A DNA stretch of 64,000 nt from Stakelama portus (GCF_003171655.1 NZ_QFZL01000001.1:1098421-1162420); one strand, 5' to 3'; positions 16,184 through 25,724 are shown, counted from the first letter of the stretch. Made by a program: numbers and translations. Notes: a model not told the origin generated them from the letters alone.

Positions 16184-19100
16184 TTAGTAATCCTTCGAAT
16201 AGCGCAGGCTGACGCTCGACCCGCCGAACGATCCGGTCTGCGAAAGGACGCTCAGCGCCCGCGTCAGAGCGATTTCCAGCTGCGTGGCGGTAAAGCCGCG
16301 CGCATCGGTGATGATTTCGACATAGATGTCGTTGGTGATGTACTGGCCCGCAGCGAGCGCCGTTCCGCGCCCGCTTGCCTCATCGCTGCTCAGGATGCGC
16401 AGCCGGTCGATCCCCGCCGCCTGGCGCAGTTCGCCCAGCGGGTTGAGCCCGCCGCCGGTCGAGCGCAGCGAATTGAGCGCAGCCGCAAGCTGGATCGCTT
16501 CGGTTGCCGACAGGTCGGTCACGGAACTGCCGAACAACAGTCGCGAGAGCACTTCGTCCTGCGGCAGCGCTGGCGAGGAGCTGAAACTGATATCGGGCTT
16601 CTGCGCATTGCCGGAGATGAGAATCGACGCAGTCACATCCTCGGCAGTCGTGCTTGCCGTAATATTGAGGCTGGGATTGGCGAGCTCTGCCCCTTCGAAG
16701 CTCACCGTGCTGCGACGGCTGAGCTCGAACCGGCGCCCTGCGAAGGAATATTGGCCTTCGACGACCTGCGCCGACCCACCGATCCGGGGATTGGCTGCAG
16801 TGCCGCCGATCGTGATCCGGGCGGACCATTCCGAATCCAGCCCCATGCCGGAAACATAGAGCTGATTGTCCGCGCTGATCACGAGATCGAGCCGAATGGG
16901 GTGCGCCGTTCCGGAGCGATCGGGCCGACGATAGCCACTGTCATCGCTGCCCGGCTGCAACCGCCGCACGCCGCGAAGCTCCGCCACTTGGGCCGAGCCC
17001 TGGCGAATGATCTCATAGCGCGCTTCGGGAATCGTAAGCCGCCCACGGACAAGCGCCGAGCGCGCATCGTTGGTGACTTCGATCCAGCCATTCGCGACGC
17101 CCTCCAGCGCATCGCTGCGCGCCAGCTGGGCATTGTCGAATTCCGCACGCAACTGAACCGGGAAACCCGCATCGGCGGACAGGCCGATCTGGCCCTTTGC
17201 CTTGACCGTGCCCGATCCCGCACGGGCGGACACATCGCTGAGGATGAGCTGATCGTTCGAGAATCGGCCCTCGACTTTCATATTGGTCAGCCGCGTGCCG
17301 TAATTCTCATTCTCATAGGTCAGGTTGCTGGCCCGGACGATGCCGTTGAGTTGCGGCGAGCGGACGCGGCCGGAGAAATCGGCGGCGATCCCGATCGGGC
17401 CGCTCAATGTCTGGCCGGGTTGCCCGGCAAGCGAGAAAAGCACCGTCGAGGGACCGTTATAGCGCAGTCCCCCCGAAAGCGGCGCGGCCAGCAGTCGTTC
17501 GCGCCAGCTGCCCGATCCCGGCGGAAGCGGGCGGAGCGTCACGATCGCGCGGCCGATCGTCGTCGTGCCCCGCTTGATCAGCGCGCGCCCGTCGCCGCCA
17601 TCGGGCAACAGCTTGCCCACGAAACTGATATTCACCGGTGTCGAAACCGTCGCGATGCTCGACCGCGTGAAGTTGGAGATTTCGAGCCGCGCATCGGCCA
17701 GCGGGAATGCCGCCGGATTCGCCTGCTGGAAATCGAGGCTGCCCGAAGCGGTGCCGCCGATGCCCAGCCCCGGGACAAAGCCATTCGCCACCGAAAGATC
17801 GAGTTCGTCGAGACGCAATTGCGCCGTCAATCCATCGCCATAGGTGCCTGCGATCCGCGCCGAACCCTTGTCGAATTCGATCCGCGTCGGCTGAAGCCGA
17901 TATTTCCCGTCGGATAGTGCGATCCGCGCCGGGCTGGGGGTCTTAAACGAAATTCCGTTCCCCTGCCCCTGCAGCGCGACCAGCCATTGTTGTGGCGACA
18001 GCCGTGCATTGGCGGCGACTTCAAAAGCGACTCCGGTCGATCCGTTGGCGACCAGCTGCGCCGTCCCGTTACCGCCGCGATAATCGATCTTTGCACGCGC
18101 ACGGGTGATGACGAAGCTGCCATTTTCGAAATTGGCAAGCTGGGCGTCGGCCACGATGTGCGGCGTATCGGCAAGCAGGATCGTGGCATCGACGATGGCG
18201 CGACCGATCCGCATATCCTGAGCGCCCGGGATACGCGCATTGGACGCGCGCGCCGAAATCACTGCCTGCTGATCGCCGCCGACCGCTGCCAGCTGCGCAT
18301 TGCCCGAAACCCCGGAACCGGCGAAATCGAGCTGCCCGGCAAAGGGTCCGGCCGGCGTCTGGTTGAGCCGCCCGCGAATTTCGACGCCGGCGAACAGCGC
18401 CTTTCGTACATCCACCGTCAGCGCATTGCCGGTGGCGACCAGGACGTCGGCGCTGAACGGACCGTAATCGGTGCCTCCGGTCGCCTGAACGGCATATCGG
18501 CCATTGTCGCCGCGCACCCGCGCGACCAGATCGGTCAGCCCGACACCCAGCCCCGGACGCGGCGCCCGCAACAGCATTTCGGGATTGGTGAGCGACCCCG
18601 TCACGCGCGCCTGCAACGGCCCATATTGCTCGGAATAGGCATCGGCATTGACCAGCAACGCACCTTTGGGATCATAGCGGCCCGAACCCGATGTCACGCG
18701 GAATTGCGGCGCGCGGACCTTCAGATTACTGAAGGTGATGACGCCTTCGGGATCATAGCCCAGCCGAACCGACGCCACGGCGTTGCCACCCAGGAAATTG
18801 CGCGCGCCATCGTTGAAAATCCGCTTCGTCGTGCCGGCGATATGGCCGCGAATGCCCCAACCGCCATTGGGCCCGGGATAGAGTTCGGCATCGGTCGAAA
18901 CGCTGACGATGCCGACGCCGTCAATCTCATAATCATTGACGCGCCCCTTGAGCCCGCCGGTATAGCGGCCATCGCCCAGATCGGCGGCAATGATCGCGGT
19001 CGCGTCGATGCGATCGGATTTCAGGCGCAGATTGTCCGACAAAAGCTGATCGCCATTGATCGCAATGTCGCCGACCATGGTCAGATTGGTGACCAGCCCG

Positions 19101-20443
19101 CCGACTGCAGCATTCAGCCCGGTCACGCGCGCCGCCCGTGCGTTCACCGGGATCAGGATCCGGTCGGCATCAACCTTGGCGCGCCCTTCGGCATAGACTT
19201 GCTCGGCATAGGTTTCGCCGAAACCCAACGCACCGGCGCTCAGCTTGTAATCGACGGTCGGCGTCGCGAACGCGCCATCGAGCGCCACCGCAGCACGCAC
19301 CGAACGCCCGACCAGATTGGGCGCAATCGCGCCGGGTTTCAGCAACAGGGCCTCGGCCCGGAAACCGTCGAACAGATTGCGGCGAAGGTCGAGCTTGCCC
19401 TGGGCCAGGAACGCCAGCACGTCGGATTTCAGCTGGATCCGCGTATCGGCGATACGGTCGGCAAAGCTTGCATCGATTGCAACGGCAAGCTGTGGCGAGG
19501 TCAGCCGTTCGACCGGGCCTTTCAGATAAAGGCCCGGCTGGGTCATGCCGCGAATATGAAAACTGCCGTCGCGCGCCTGCAGGTTGAGATTGGCCAACTG
19601 CCCCTCGCCCAGCGTGCCGACAGCCCGGCCATCCCAGCGCTTCCAGTCGCCATCGCCTTCGATCGCGAGTGTCAGCGGCGCTTCGAGCTTGGCCAGCTCC
19701 GCGATCAATCCGCCCATCGGCGCGTTGACGCGCATGTCCAGATCGAGCTTGTTGTCTTCGGGTACCGCGTCGAGCCGCACCGTCACCCGATCGCCGCCCG
19801 CCATCCCCGGCGCCGCGAGCGTTCCGCCATTGGCGACCAGCTTTGCCTGCCCGTCGGAAAGATGCAGCGATCCTTCGACCCGGGCGACATGGCGCCTGCC
19901 GGTCACTGCCGGATCGATATCCAGCCGGCCGATCGCGAGCCGCCCCACATCGATATCGATCTGTGGCAACAGCGGCGCGTTGGGATCGGACTTGCCGGGT
20001 ATCAGCTCCGGGCTTCGCATCAGATGGATCGACGGGCTGGTCAGCTCGCGGATATCGACATGATTGGAAAACAGGTCGAACGGCCGCCAGTCGAGCGCAA
20101 TCTGGGGCGACGTCGCGAACGTCCCCTTCTGGTCGTTGACGCGCACGTCATGCAGGATCATCGCGCCATAGATCGACCCGTCGATCCGCCCCACCTGAAC
20201 ATTGAGGCCCGACGACAAGGTATAGTTGCTCAACTGCTCGGCGACGATGTTCCGCCCGAACTGGGTATTGAGGACCAGCAGCAGCGCGCCGATCAGCGCA
20301 ACCACGCACCCCAGCGCGATACCCGCCCATTTTGCAATGCGCAGCCCCAGCGGCGGACGTTCGATAATCCGTTCGGCCTGCGTTTCCCCCGTCGTCGCGA
20401 TGTCGTCGGCCGGAGTTTCGGGCGTGCGTTCGTCGCTCATCAA
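16184..20443 (-). CDS. tamB: Translocation and assembly module TamB (DUF490)
   Basis: An inner-membrane-anchored, periplasm-spanning AsmA-like protein that works with TamA in outer-membrane protein insertion and probably lipid transport. The 1419-aa chain has one N-terminal transmembrane helix (about residues 35-58, ALGCVVALIGALLLVLN), a long repetitive beta-rich region consistent with a hydrophobic groove, and a C-terminal DUF490 domain (about residues 1050-1419) ending in FGGSSVSLRYSKDY. The length is typical. Its start overlaps the tamA stop by 4 bases (ATGA), so the pair is translationally coupled. The two very long open frames on the opposite strand are composition artefacts. Confidence 0.95.
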   Translation of the reverse strand: MMSDERTPETPADDIATTGETQAERIIERPPLGLRIAKWAGIALGCVVALIGALLLVLNTQFGRNIVAEQLSNYTLSSGLNVQVGRIDGSIYGAMILHDVRVNDQKGTFATSPQIALDWRPFDLFSNHVDIRELTSPSIHLMRSPELIPGKSDPNAPLLPQIDIDVGRLAIGRLDIDPAVTGRRHVARVEGSLHLSDGQAKLVANGGTLAAPGMAGGDRVTVRLDAVPEDNKLDLDMRVNAPMGGLIAELAKLEAPLTLAIEGDGDWKRWDGRAVGTLGEGQLANLNLQARDGSFHIRGMTQPGLYLKGPVERLTSPQLAVAIDASFADRIADTRIQLKSDVLAFLAQGKLDLRRNLFDGFRAEALLLKPGAIAPNLVGRSVRAAVALDGAFATPTVDYKLSAGALGFGETYAEQVYAEGRAKVDADRILIPVNARAARVTGLNAAVGGLVTNLTMVGDIAINGDQLLSDNLRLKSDRIDATAIIAADLGDGRYTGGLKGRVNDYEIDGVGIVSVSTDAELYPGPNGGWGIRGHIAGTTKRIFNDGARNFLGGNAVASVRLGYDPEGVITFSNLKVRAPQFRVTSGSGRYDPKGALLVNADAYSEQYGPLQARVTGSLTNPEMLLRAPRPGLGVGLTDLVARVRGDNGRYAVQATGGTDYGPFSADVLVATGNALTVDVRKALFAGVEIRGRLNQTPAGPFAGQLDFAGSGVSGNAQLAAVGGDQQAVISARASNARIPGAQDMRIGRAIVDATILLADTPHIVADAQLANFENGSFVITRARAKIDYRGGNGTAQLVANGSTGVAFEVAANARLSPQQWLVALQGQGNGISFKTPSPARIALSDGKYRLQPTRIEFDKGSARIAGTYGDGLTAQLRLDELDLSVANGFVPGLGIGGTASGSLDFQQANPAAFPLADARLEISNFTRSSIATVSTPVNISFVGKLLPDGGDGRALIKRGTTTIGRAIVTLRPLPPGSGSWRERLLAAPLSGGLRYNGPSTVLFSLAGQPGQTLSGPIGIAADFSGRVRSPQLNGIVRASNLTYENENYGTRLTNMKVEGRFSNDQLILSDVSARAGSGTVKAKGQIGLSADAGFPVQLRAEFDNAQLARSDALEGVANGWIEVTNDARSALVRGRLTIPEARYEIIRQGSAQVAELRGVRRLQPGSDDSGYRRPDRSGTAHPIRLDLVISADNQLYVSGMGLDSEWSARITIGGTAANPRIGGSAQVVEGQYSFAGRRFELSRRSTVSFEGAELANPSLNITASTTAEDVTASILISGNAQKPDISFSSSPALPQDEVLSRLLFGSSVTDLSATEAIQLAAALNSLRSTGGGLNPLGELRQAAGIDRLRILSSDEASGRGTALAAGQYITNDIYVEIITDARGFTATQLEIALTRALSVLSQTGSFGGSSVSLRYSKDY

Positions 20444-22593
20444 AATGCCTGCCCGATCGAGATATAGAGCGAGATCAGCGATTCCCCGGGCTGGCGATTG
20501 ATCGGCGTCGCCACATCGAGGCGCAACGGACCGAAATTGGTGTAGAAACGCCCGCCGATGCCGGCGCCGAAGCGGATATTGCTGAAGCCGGGATAGCTGC
20601 TTTCATACACCTGACCGGCATCGACGAATGGCACGATTCCGAAATTGCCGAAGCGATACCGCGCCTCGATCGCGAATTCGTTGAAGCTGCGTCCGCCGAT
20701 CGGCTTGCCGTCCGGCGCGCGCGGGCCGAGCTCCTGATAGCCAAAGCCGCGCACCGATCCGCCGCCGCCGGCATAATAGCGCCGCGACGGAGGCAGGTCG
20801 TTGCGTGCGATACCGGCGATGCTGCCGACACGCGCACGCCCGGCGATCACCAGACTGTCGGAGACCGGATAATAGGCCGTCCCCTCGACCATGCCGCGGA
20901 CATAGGGGCTCACGGCGCCACGAACCGATGTTTCGGGGCTCAGGTTGAGCTTGATGCGAAATCCGCGTGTCGGGTTGAGCAAATCGTCGGACGTGTCGAA
21001 GCCGAGAAACGCAGGCAGCGCACCGATCAGCCAGGTCCCGCGATCGCGCGAATTGGTGTTGAAATTATATCGGTCCTCGTTCGATCCGACGAGCTCGGCG
21101 CCGTAATAATAGGTCCAGCGCTTTTGCCAGATCGGCGTCGATTCGACCGAAATGCGCCCCGACAGAGTGCCGGTGAAGCTTTCATACGCCTGATAGTCGC
21201 TGTGATCGATCGAGGCCTTCAGCATTACCGTGCGATCGCGACGCCCCGCATTGGAGCGCCGGAACGTGCCCGACAATCCCTGTTCCTGGGTGCCGCCGAC
21301 GCCTGCAATGATCAGCGCGCCTTCGGGGGGAAAGAGATTGCGATGCGTCCAGCTGCCCTCGACGCGAATGCCCTGTCCGGTGGCATAGCCGCCTTCGACG
21401 GCCAGCGTGCGCGGCGGCCCGGCATCCTGGCGTACCAGCAGATCGACCTTCTCGGTGCCGTCGGGCGCCACTTCGCCAGTGCGTACCGGCTCCACCGACA
21501 CCGTCGCGAACAGCCCGGTGGAAATCAGCGCCTGGCGAAGATCGTCGACCTTGCGGCTGTCATAGAGCTGCCCTTCCTCGAAACGCGAAAGGATGGCGAT
21601 ATGATCGGTGTCGAACGCCAGTTCGGAATCGTCGGACGCTGGCTCGGTCCGATATCCGCCGAACGACACGCGCGGGCCAAGATCGATCGGCAGCGTGTAG
21701 GCGCCGGTATGATCGGTTGAATCGAGCAGGATGTCGCGCTCGAGCAACGTGATGAAGGGATAGCCCTGTTGCGGCAGGCGCAGGCTGACATTGGCCTCCG
21801 CCGCCTGCACCCGCACCGCGTCGATCGGGTCGCCGACCTTGAGCGGCAATGCCTTGTCGATCAGCCCGGCGGGATCGGTCGGGTCGCTGTCGATCCTGAC
21901 CGATCCGAGCGTGTAGAGCTCGCCCGGTTCGATATTGAGGACGACCGTCAGCCTGCCCGAATTGGGCGGCGTCTGTTCGATCGTGGCGACCGCCGTACCG
22001 TCATAATAGCCGACCGATTGCAGCAGCCGGACCGCCAGCTTTTCATCCTCATCGGCCCGCGCGGCGACCATTGCCGCATTGGCGGCCTTGCCGTCGCCAT
22101 CCTCGAGTGCCGACAGGTCGCGGAACGTGCCTTCCAGTCCTGTCTTGCCGAATCCTTCGATACGGGTGTCGTATTGGATCGTCACATTCTCGTTGCTCGA
22201 CGCGGTTTCGACTGCGGATTCGGGATCGACCTGAAACTCGGCCAGCGGCGTGAGCGGCTCGACGAATTCCGGATTTTCCGCCGCCGCTTCGGGCAGCGTA
22301 TCGTCATCCTCGACCACCGGCTCGCCCGGCGGCGCAATGGGATCGGTACGTTCGATCGGCGTCAGCGGCGCATCCATGTCGTCGCTGATGGTCGGCAGCG
22401 ATTCCTCGAACTGCGTTTCATCGATGATCGGGGTCTGATCCTGCTGTCCGGCATCCTGACCGGATGCGTCCTGACGCGACGGCACCTGCAACGGCGGCGC
22501 ATCGTCCGGACGGTCCTGCGCCATCGCAGCCTGCGGCAGAAAGGCCGCTCCAGCCATGGCTGCGGCCCAGACCGATCCAACCCTGATCCCCAA
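20440..22593 (-). CDS. tamA: Outer-membrane assembly protein TamA (BamA family)
   Basis: An Omp85-family beta-barrel that inserts selected outer-membrane proteins with TamB. The 717-aa protein has a signal peptide (residues about 1-25, ending PQAAMAQ), an acidic, proline-rich linker (about 26-115) that is longer than in E. coli TamA, POTRA domains (about 120-400), and a C-terminal 16-strand barrel. The barrel contains GGGGSVRGFGYQELGPR, the conserved VRGF lid-lock motif, and ends in a terminal phenylalanine (SLYISIGQAF), the usual outer-membrane signature. It precedes tamB in a two-gene operon. No chaperone or BamA paralogue is nearby. Confidence 0.95.
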   Translation of the reverse strand: MGIRVGSVWAAAMAGAAFLPQAAMAQDRPDDAPPLQVPSRQDASGQDAGQQDQTPIIDETQFEESLPTISDDMDAPLTPIERTDPIAPPGEPVVEDDDTLPEAAAENPEFVEPLTPLAEFQVDPESAVETASSNENVTIQYDTRIEGFGKTGLEGTFRDLSALEDGDGKAANAAMVAARADEDEKLAVRLLQSVGYYDGTAVATIEQTPPNSGRLTVVLNIEPGELYTLGSVRIDSDPTDPAGLIDKALPLKVGDPIDAVRVQAAEANVSLRLPQQGYPFITLLERDILLDSTDHTGAYTLPIDLGPRVSFGGYRTEPASDDSELAFDTDHIAILSRFEEGQLYDSRKVDDLRQALISTGLFATVSVEPVRTGEVAPDGTEKVDLLVRQDAGPPRTLAVEGGYATGQGIRVEGSWTHRNLFPPEGALIIAGVGGTQEQGLSGTFRRSNAGRRDRTVMLKASIDHSDYQAYESFTGTLSGRISVESTPIWQKRWTYYYGAELVGSNEDRYNFNTNSRDRGTWLIGALPAFLGFDTSDDLLNPTRGFRIKLNLSPETSVRGAVSPYVRGMVEGTAYYPVSDSLVIAGRARVGSIAGIARNDLPPSRRYYAGGGGSVRGFGYQELGPRAPDGKPIGGRSFNEFAIEARYRFGNFGIVPFVDAGQVYESSYPGFSNIRFGAGIGGRFYTNFGPLRLDVATPINRQPGESLISLYISIGQAF

Positions 22594-22715
22594 TGCGTCT
22601 CCTCCGGAGCCGCATTTCTGTCTCGGCCCTCACCAAATCCGTAACGACTGAAATGTCGATTCGCTCCACCTAGCGAAGAAACAACGTAAAATCTGCATCG
22701 GCGGTATCGCGGCGA

Positions 22716-23171
22716 CTATTCCTTCTGCTCTTCGAGCGCTGCCGCCGCCGCTTCGATCCGCGCGAGCATGTCCATCAGCAACGCGCGTTCGCCGGGGTCA
22801 ATATCGGCAAAGATACGCTGTTCCAGTTCCAGCGCCTTGGGCGCCACCTGATCATATAGCGCACGTCCGGCCGGCGAGAGGCTCAGCAGATGCGAACGCT
22901 GGTCGTGCGGATTGGGTGCGCGTTCCACCAGCCCCCGGTCGACCAGCGCGATCGCCGCCCGGCTGACCATCACCTTGTCCATCTGCGTCGCCCGACCGAG
23001 CGCCAGCTGGCTCATCGCGCCGCCTTCGGCCAGCACCGCAACCAGCCGCCATTCGGGAATACGAAGCCCGAACAGCGCCTGATAGGCAGTGGAAATCGCA
23101 TTCGATGCGCGGTTCGAAGCGATCGACAGCCGATAGGGCAGGAAATCATCGAGTTTGAGCGTCGCGACCAT
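22716..23171 (-). CDS. MarR-family transcriptional regulator
   Basis: A 151-aa winged-helix repressor. The fold is visible as the dimer helix DDFLPYRLSIASNRASNAISTAYQALFGL, the IPEWRLVAVLAEGG segment, a recognition helix MSQLALGRATQMDKVMVSRAAIALVDRGLV and the wing RAPNPHDQRSHLLSLSPAG. The ATG at 23171 is preceded by AGGA and begins just before the domain; a longer frame from 23318 (200 aa) would add 49 residues that run across the operator region. The AGGAG close before that ATG keeps the longer form possible. The gene stands alone on the minus strand, with two palindromes upstream suggesting autoregulation. The ligand is unknown. Confidence 0.9.
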   Translation of the reverse strand: MVATLKLDDFLPYRLSIASNRASNAISTAYQALFGLRIPEWRLVAVLAEGGAMSQLALGRATQMDKVMVSRAAIALVDRGLVERAPNPHDQRSHLLSLSPAGRALYDQVAPKALELEQRIFADIDPGERALLMDMLARIEAAAAALEEQKE

Positions 23172-23233
23172 CTGTCCTTCCGAAACTACGCCAGTCAGGT
23201 TCGTGGTTCCCACTGTGCGGATTGCACTTGACT

Positions 23234-23250
23234 GTTGCAATATTTGCAAC
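23234..23250. promoter_or_regulatory. Perfect palindrome upstream of marR
   Basis: GTTGCAA (23234-23240) and TTGCAAC (23244-23250) are perfect 7-base inverted arms around TAT, 63 bases upstream of the marR start. A TTGACT lies immediately to the left on the plus strand, so the palindrome could sit in a 17-base promoter spacer. It is probably an operator. Confidence 0.6.
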
Positions 23251-23261
23251 TGAGGCGCTGC

Positions 23262-23279
23262 TTTTCGCAATTGCAAAAA
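23262..23279. promoter_or_regulatory. Second TTGCAA-type palindrome upstream of marR
   Basis: TTTTCGCAA (23262-23270) and TTGCAAAAA (23271-23279) form a near-palindrome with one mismatch, 11 bases from the previous one. The two sites share the TTGCAA core and may be bound cooperatively. Confidence 0.4.
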
Positions 23280-23280
23280 A

Positions 23281-23363
23281 CTCTGCTGCGCTGCACAAAG
23301 AACCTGCCTTTCAGGCATCCTCTCCTAAGACTTTCATGGCCGCCTTCGGGCGGCCTTTTTTTT
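23281..23363 (+). ncRNA. Candidate small RNA ending in an intrinsic terminator
   Basis: No coding gene points into the strong plus-strand terminator at 23338-23363, since the genes on both sides run leftward. The stretch before it holds a small hairpin (TGCCT, loop TTC, AGGCA) and an unpaired CCTCTCCTAAG, the anti-Shine-Dalgarno type sequence common in alphaproteobacterial trans-acting small RNAs. The 5' end is a guess. A convincing -10 box was not found, so confidence is low. Confidence 0.3.
23338..23363 (+). terminator. Strong intrinsic terminator
   Basis: GGCCGCC (23338-23344), loop TTCG, GGCGGCC (23349-23355) is followed directly by eight T residues (23356-23363). This is a textbook Rho-independent terminator on the plus strand with no gene to its left in that orientation. 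Confidence 0.8.
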
Positions 23364-23379
23364 GACCTCGCCGCGTGGC

Positions 23380-24165
23380 TCAGCCGATATTGAGCGGTTC
23401 CACCGTCACCTGGGGCAGCGGCAGCGCCGCATGCGCCGTCCACACGGTGAAGGCACCGGCGGCGAGCAACACGCCGAACGGCAGTTTCGCTTCCATCGCG
23501 ACCCGCTTGCCATCAAGCCACATCGCCAGCACCACCGCGAGGCCGATCAGCGTCGCCGCGAGCAGCGTGAGCGGAAGCTGTTGCCATCCGAGCCACAGGC
23601 CGATCGCGCCGAACATCTTGGGATCGCCCCCGCCCAGCCCCTCGCGCCCGCGCAGCCACCGATAGCCGGTGCGGACCAGCCACAGCACAGCAAATCCGAC
23701 GATCCCGCCGATAACCCGGTCGGCAAGCGGCGGTTCGGGAAGGATAGCCGCTGCGACGATACCCGCTCCGGCCAGAGTCAGCGTCATCAGGTCGGGCAAC
23801 CAGAATGCAACCAGATCGAGCGCCGCAAGCATGAGCAGCAGCCATCCGAAAACCGCGCCCAGCGCGCCGCTCAGCCCCGGCGCCACAAGCCCTGCAATCA
23901 CTCCGACCGCGCAACCGGCAATCTCTATCGCCAGATGGATCGGCGCGATCGGCTTGCGGCAACTGCCACAGCGCCCCCTGCCGATCGCAAAGCTCAGCAC
24001 CGGCACCAGTTCGGCGGCACGCAGCGTGCGTCCACAGCCGTCGCAGCGCGATCGCCCCCGCAGCGGCGAAAGCCCGCGCGGCCAGCGAATCGCGACGGTG
24101 GCGATGAAACTGCCGAACACCAGCCCCAGCACACCCAGCACCAACGGCCATGCCCAGTCAGCCAT
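23380..24165 (-). CDS. Prepilin peptidase (A24 family)
   Basis: An inner-membrane aspartyl protease that cleaves and methylates type IV prepilins or type II secretion pseudopilins. The 261-aa protein has the N-terminal GSFIATVAIRWPRG motif, the cytoplasmic zinc-binding pair CDGCG and CGSCRKPI, the first catalytic aspartate region ALDLVAFWLPD, and the second catalytic site GLGGGDPKM. Both aspartates are present. Seven or eight helices are predicted. It overlaps a small membrane protein gene by 8 bases, but no pilin, secretin or assembly ATPase lies nearby, so its substrates are encoded elsewhere. The family is PilD/GspO. Confidence 0.93.
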   Translation of the reverse strand: MADWAWPLVLGVLGLVFGSFIATVAIRWPRGLSPLRGRSRCDGCGRTLRAAELVPVLSFAIGRGRCGSCRKPIAPIHLAIEIAGCAVGVIAGLVAPGLSGALGAVFGWLLLMLAALDLVAFWLPDLMTLTLAGAGIVAAAILPEPPLADRVIGGIVGFAVLWLVRTGYRWLRGREGLGGGDPKMFGAIGLWLGWQQLPLTLLAATLIGLAVVLAMWLDGKRVAMEAKLPFGVLLAAGAFTVWTAHAALPLPQVTVEPLNIG

Positions 24166-24409
24166 TCGGCTTTTTCCGGATCAGATAGCGATAGACGCCG
24201 AAGATGTTGATCGCGAACAGCACCAGATTCTGCGACAATAAAGGCTCATCGTCGGAAAGCAGCGCACCGGTGATCCACGCGATGCTCGACGCCACGAACA
24301 GCACGAACCCCCAGCCGGTCACGCGCCTTCCGAAATCGAGCGAGACCATGAAGGCTGCGATGATTCCGCTGCCGGCAGCAAACCATTTCAGTATTTCGGT
24401 AAATTCCAT
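24158..24409 (-). CDS. Small membrane protein next to prepilin peptidase
   Basis: An 83-aa protein with three hydrophobic segments (about residues 8-26, 32-50 and 60-77) and a basic C-terminus (YRYLIRKKPNG). It overlaps the prepilin peptidase start by 8 bases, implying coupled translation. No family motif is recognised. It could be an independent small membrane protein rather than part of the peptidase. Confidence 0.7.
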   Translation of the reverse strand: MEFTEILKWFAAGSGIIAAFMVSLDFGRRVTGWGFVLFVASSIAWITGALLSDDEPLLSQNLVLFAINIFGVYRYLIRKKPNG

Positions 24410-24536
24410 CGGTCTCGCTCCCTGACGCTCTCATGCACGCCTCGGCGCGCCGCCACCACTCCCAAATGCGCGCCGGTTATTTGCATCGCCGCCGCCGCCG
24501 CCCTAGATCGAGCGCGCCATTCACAAAGGAGCCGTC

Positions 24537-25724
24537 ATGTCCGCCGATCCCGTAGTCATTGCCAGCTTTGCCCGTACTCCAATGGGTGGCATGCTGGGCG
24601 CACTTGCTGACGCGACGGCGACCGAACTCGGCGCAGCGGCGGTGGCTGCGGCAGTGGAACGTGCGGGGCTGAACGCCGACGCGATCGAGAAAATCTATAT
24701 GGGCTGCGTCCTGCCGGCCGGCCTGGGTCAGGCGCCCGCGCGTCAGGCTGCGATCCGCGCCGGCCTTGGCGAACATATCGAAGCGACTACGGTCAACAAG
24801 ATGTGCGGATCGGGGATGCAGGCCGCGATCATGGCGGCCGACGCGCTCGCCGCCGGTTCCGCCGACGTCGTGATCGCGGGCGGCATGGAAAGCATGACCA
24901 ACGCCCCCTATCTGTCGCAGCGCCATCGCGCCGGCGCCCGTATGGGGCATGACGTGCTGAAGGATCACATGTTCCTCGATGGCCTTGAGGATGCGTATGA
25001 GCCCGGCAAGGCGATGGGCGTCTTTGCCGAAGAAACCGCACGGCAATATCAGTTCACCCGCGAGGCGCAGGACGAATTTGCGATCGCCTCGCTCGATCGC
25101 GCGCAAAAGGCGCAGCAAAGCGGCGCATTCGACCGCGAAATCGTTCCGGTCGAAGTCAAGGGCCGCAAGGGGTCGACGACAGTCTCCACCGACGAACAGC
25201 CGCCCAAGGGCCGCCCGGACAAGATTCCCACGCTGAAGCCTGCCTTTGCAAAGGACGGCACGATCACCGCCGCCAATGCGTCGTCGATTTCGGACGGCGC
25301 GGCGGCCTTGGTGATGACGCGGCTCAGCGTCGCGGAAAAGCTGGGCATGACCCCGGTCGCGAAGGTGGTGGCGCATGCCGCGCACGCGCATGCCCCTGCC
25401 CTGTTCACCACCGCGCCGGTGTTCGCGATGCGCAAGGCGCTCGAAAAGGCCGGATGGGAAGTCGGCGATGTCGACCTGTTCGAAGTCAACGAAGCCTTTG
25501 CCTGCGTGGCAATGATCGCGATGCGCGATCTGGGCATCCCGCACGACATTCTGAATGTGAATGGCGGCGCCTGTGCGCTGGGCCACCCGATCGGGGCGAG
25601 CGGCGCGCGTATCATGGCGACTTTGCTTTCGGCGATGCAGGCCAAGGATCAGAAGCGCGGAATGGCATCGCTCTGCATCGGCGGCGGCGAAGCAACGGCA
25701 GTGGCGGTGGAATTGCTAGCCTGA
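24537..25724 (+). CDS. Acetyl-CoA C-acyltransferase (thiolase)
   Basis: Condenses or cleaves 3-ketoacyl-CoA, in beta-oxidation or acetoacetyl-CoA formation. The 395-aa protein has the nucleophilic cysteine in NKMCGSGMQAA (Cys90), the histidine in GGACALGHPIGASGAR and the second cysteine in ASLCIGGGEATAVAVELL. These are complete, and the length matches biosynthetic-type thiolases such as PhaA/AtoB. No dehydrogenase or PHA synthase is adjacent, so biosynthetic versus degradative use cannot be decided. The gene stands alone, followed after 69 bases by a large hairpin and then the AT-rich HEPN patch. Confidence 0.95.
   Translation: MSADPVVIASFARTPMGGMLGALADATATELGAAAVAAAVERAGLNADAIEKIYMGCVLPAGLGQAPARQAAIRAGLGEHIEATTVNKMCGSGMQAAIMAADALAAGSADVVIAGGMESMTNAPYLSQRHRAGARMGHDVLKDHMFLDGLEDAYEPGKAMGVFAEETARQYQFTREAQDEFAIASLDRAQKAQQSGAFDREIVPVEVKGRKGSTTVSTDEQPPKGRPDKIPTLKPAFAKDGTITAANASSISDGAAALVMTRLSVAEKLGMTPVAKVVAHAAHAHAPALFTTAPVFAMRKALEKAGWEVGDVDLFEVNEAFACVAMIAMRDLGIPHDILNVNGGACALGHPIGASGARIMATLLSAMQAKDQKRGMASLCIGGGEATAVAVELLA

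Noticed and set aside
15926..20467. Two long plus-strand open frames opposite tamB (663 and 826 codons)
   Set aside because: They mirror tamB codons in a GC-rich genome, have arginine/isoleucine/aspartate-rich compositions with no domain, and no ribosome-binding signals. tamB has full family features.
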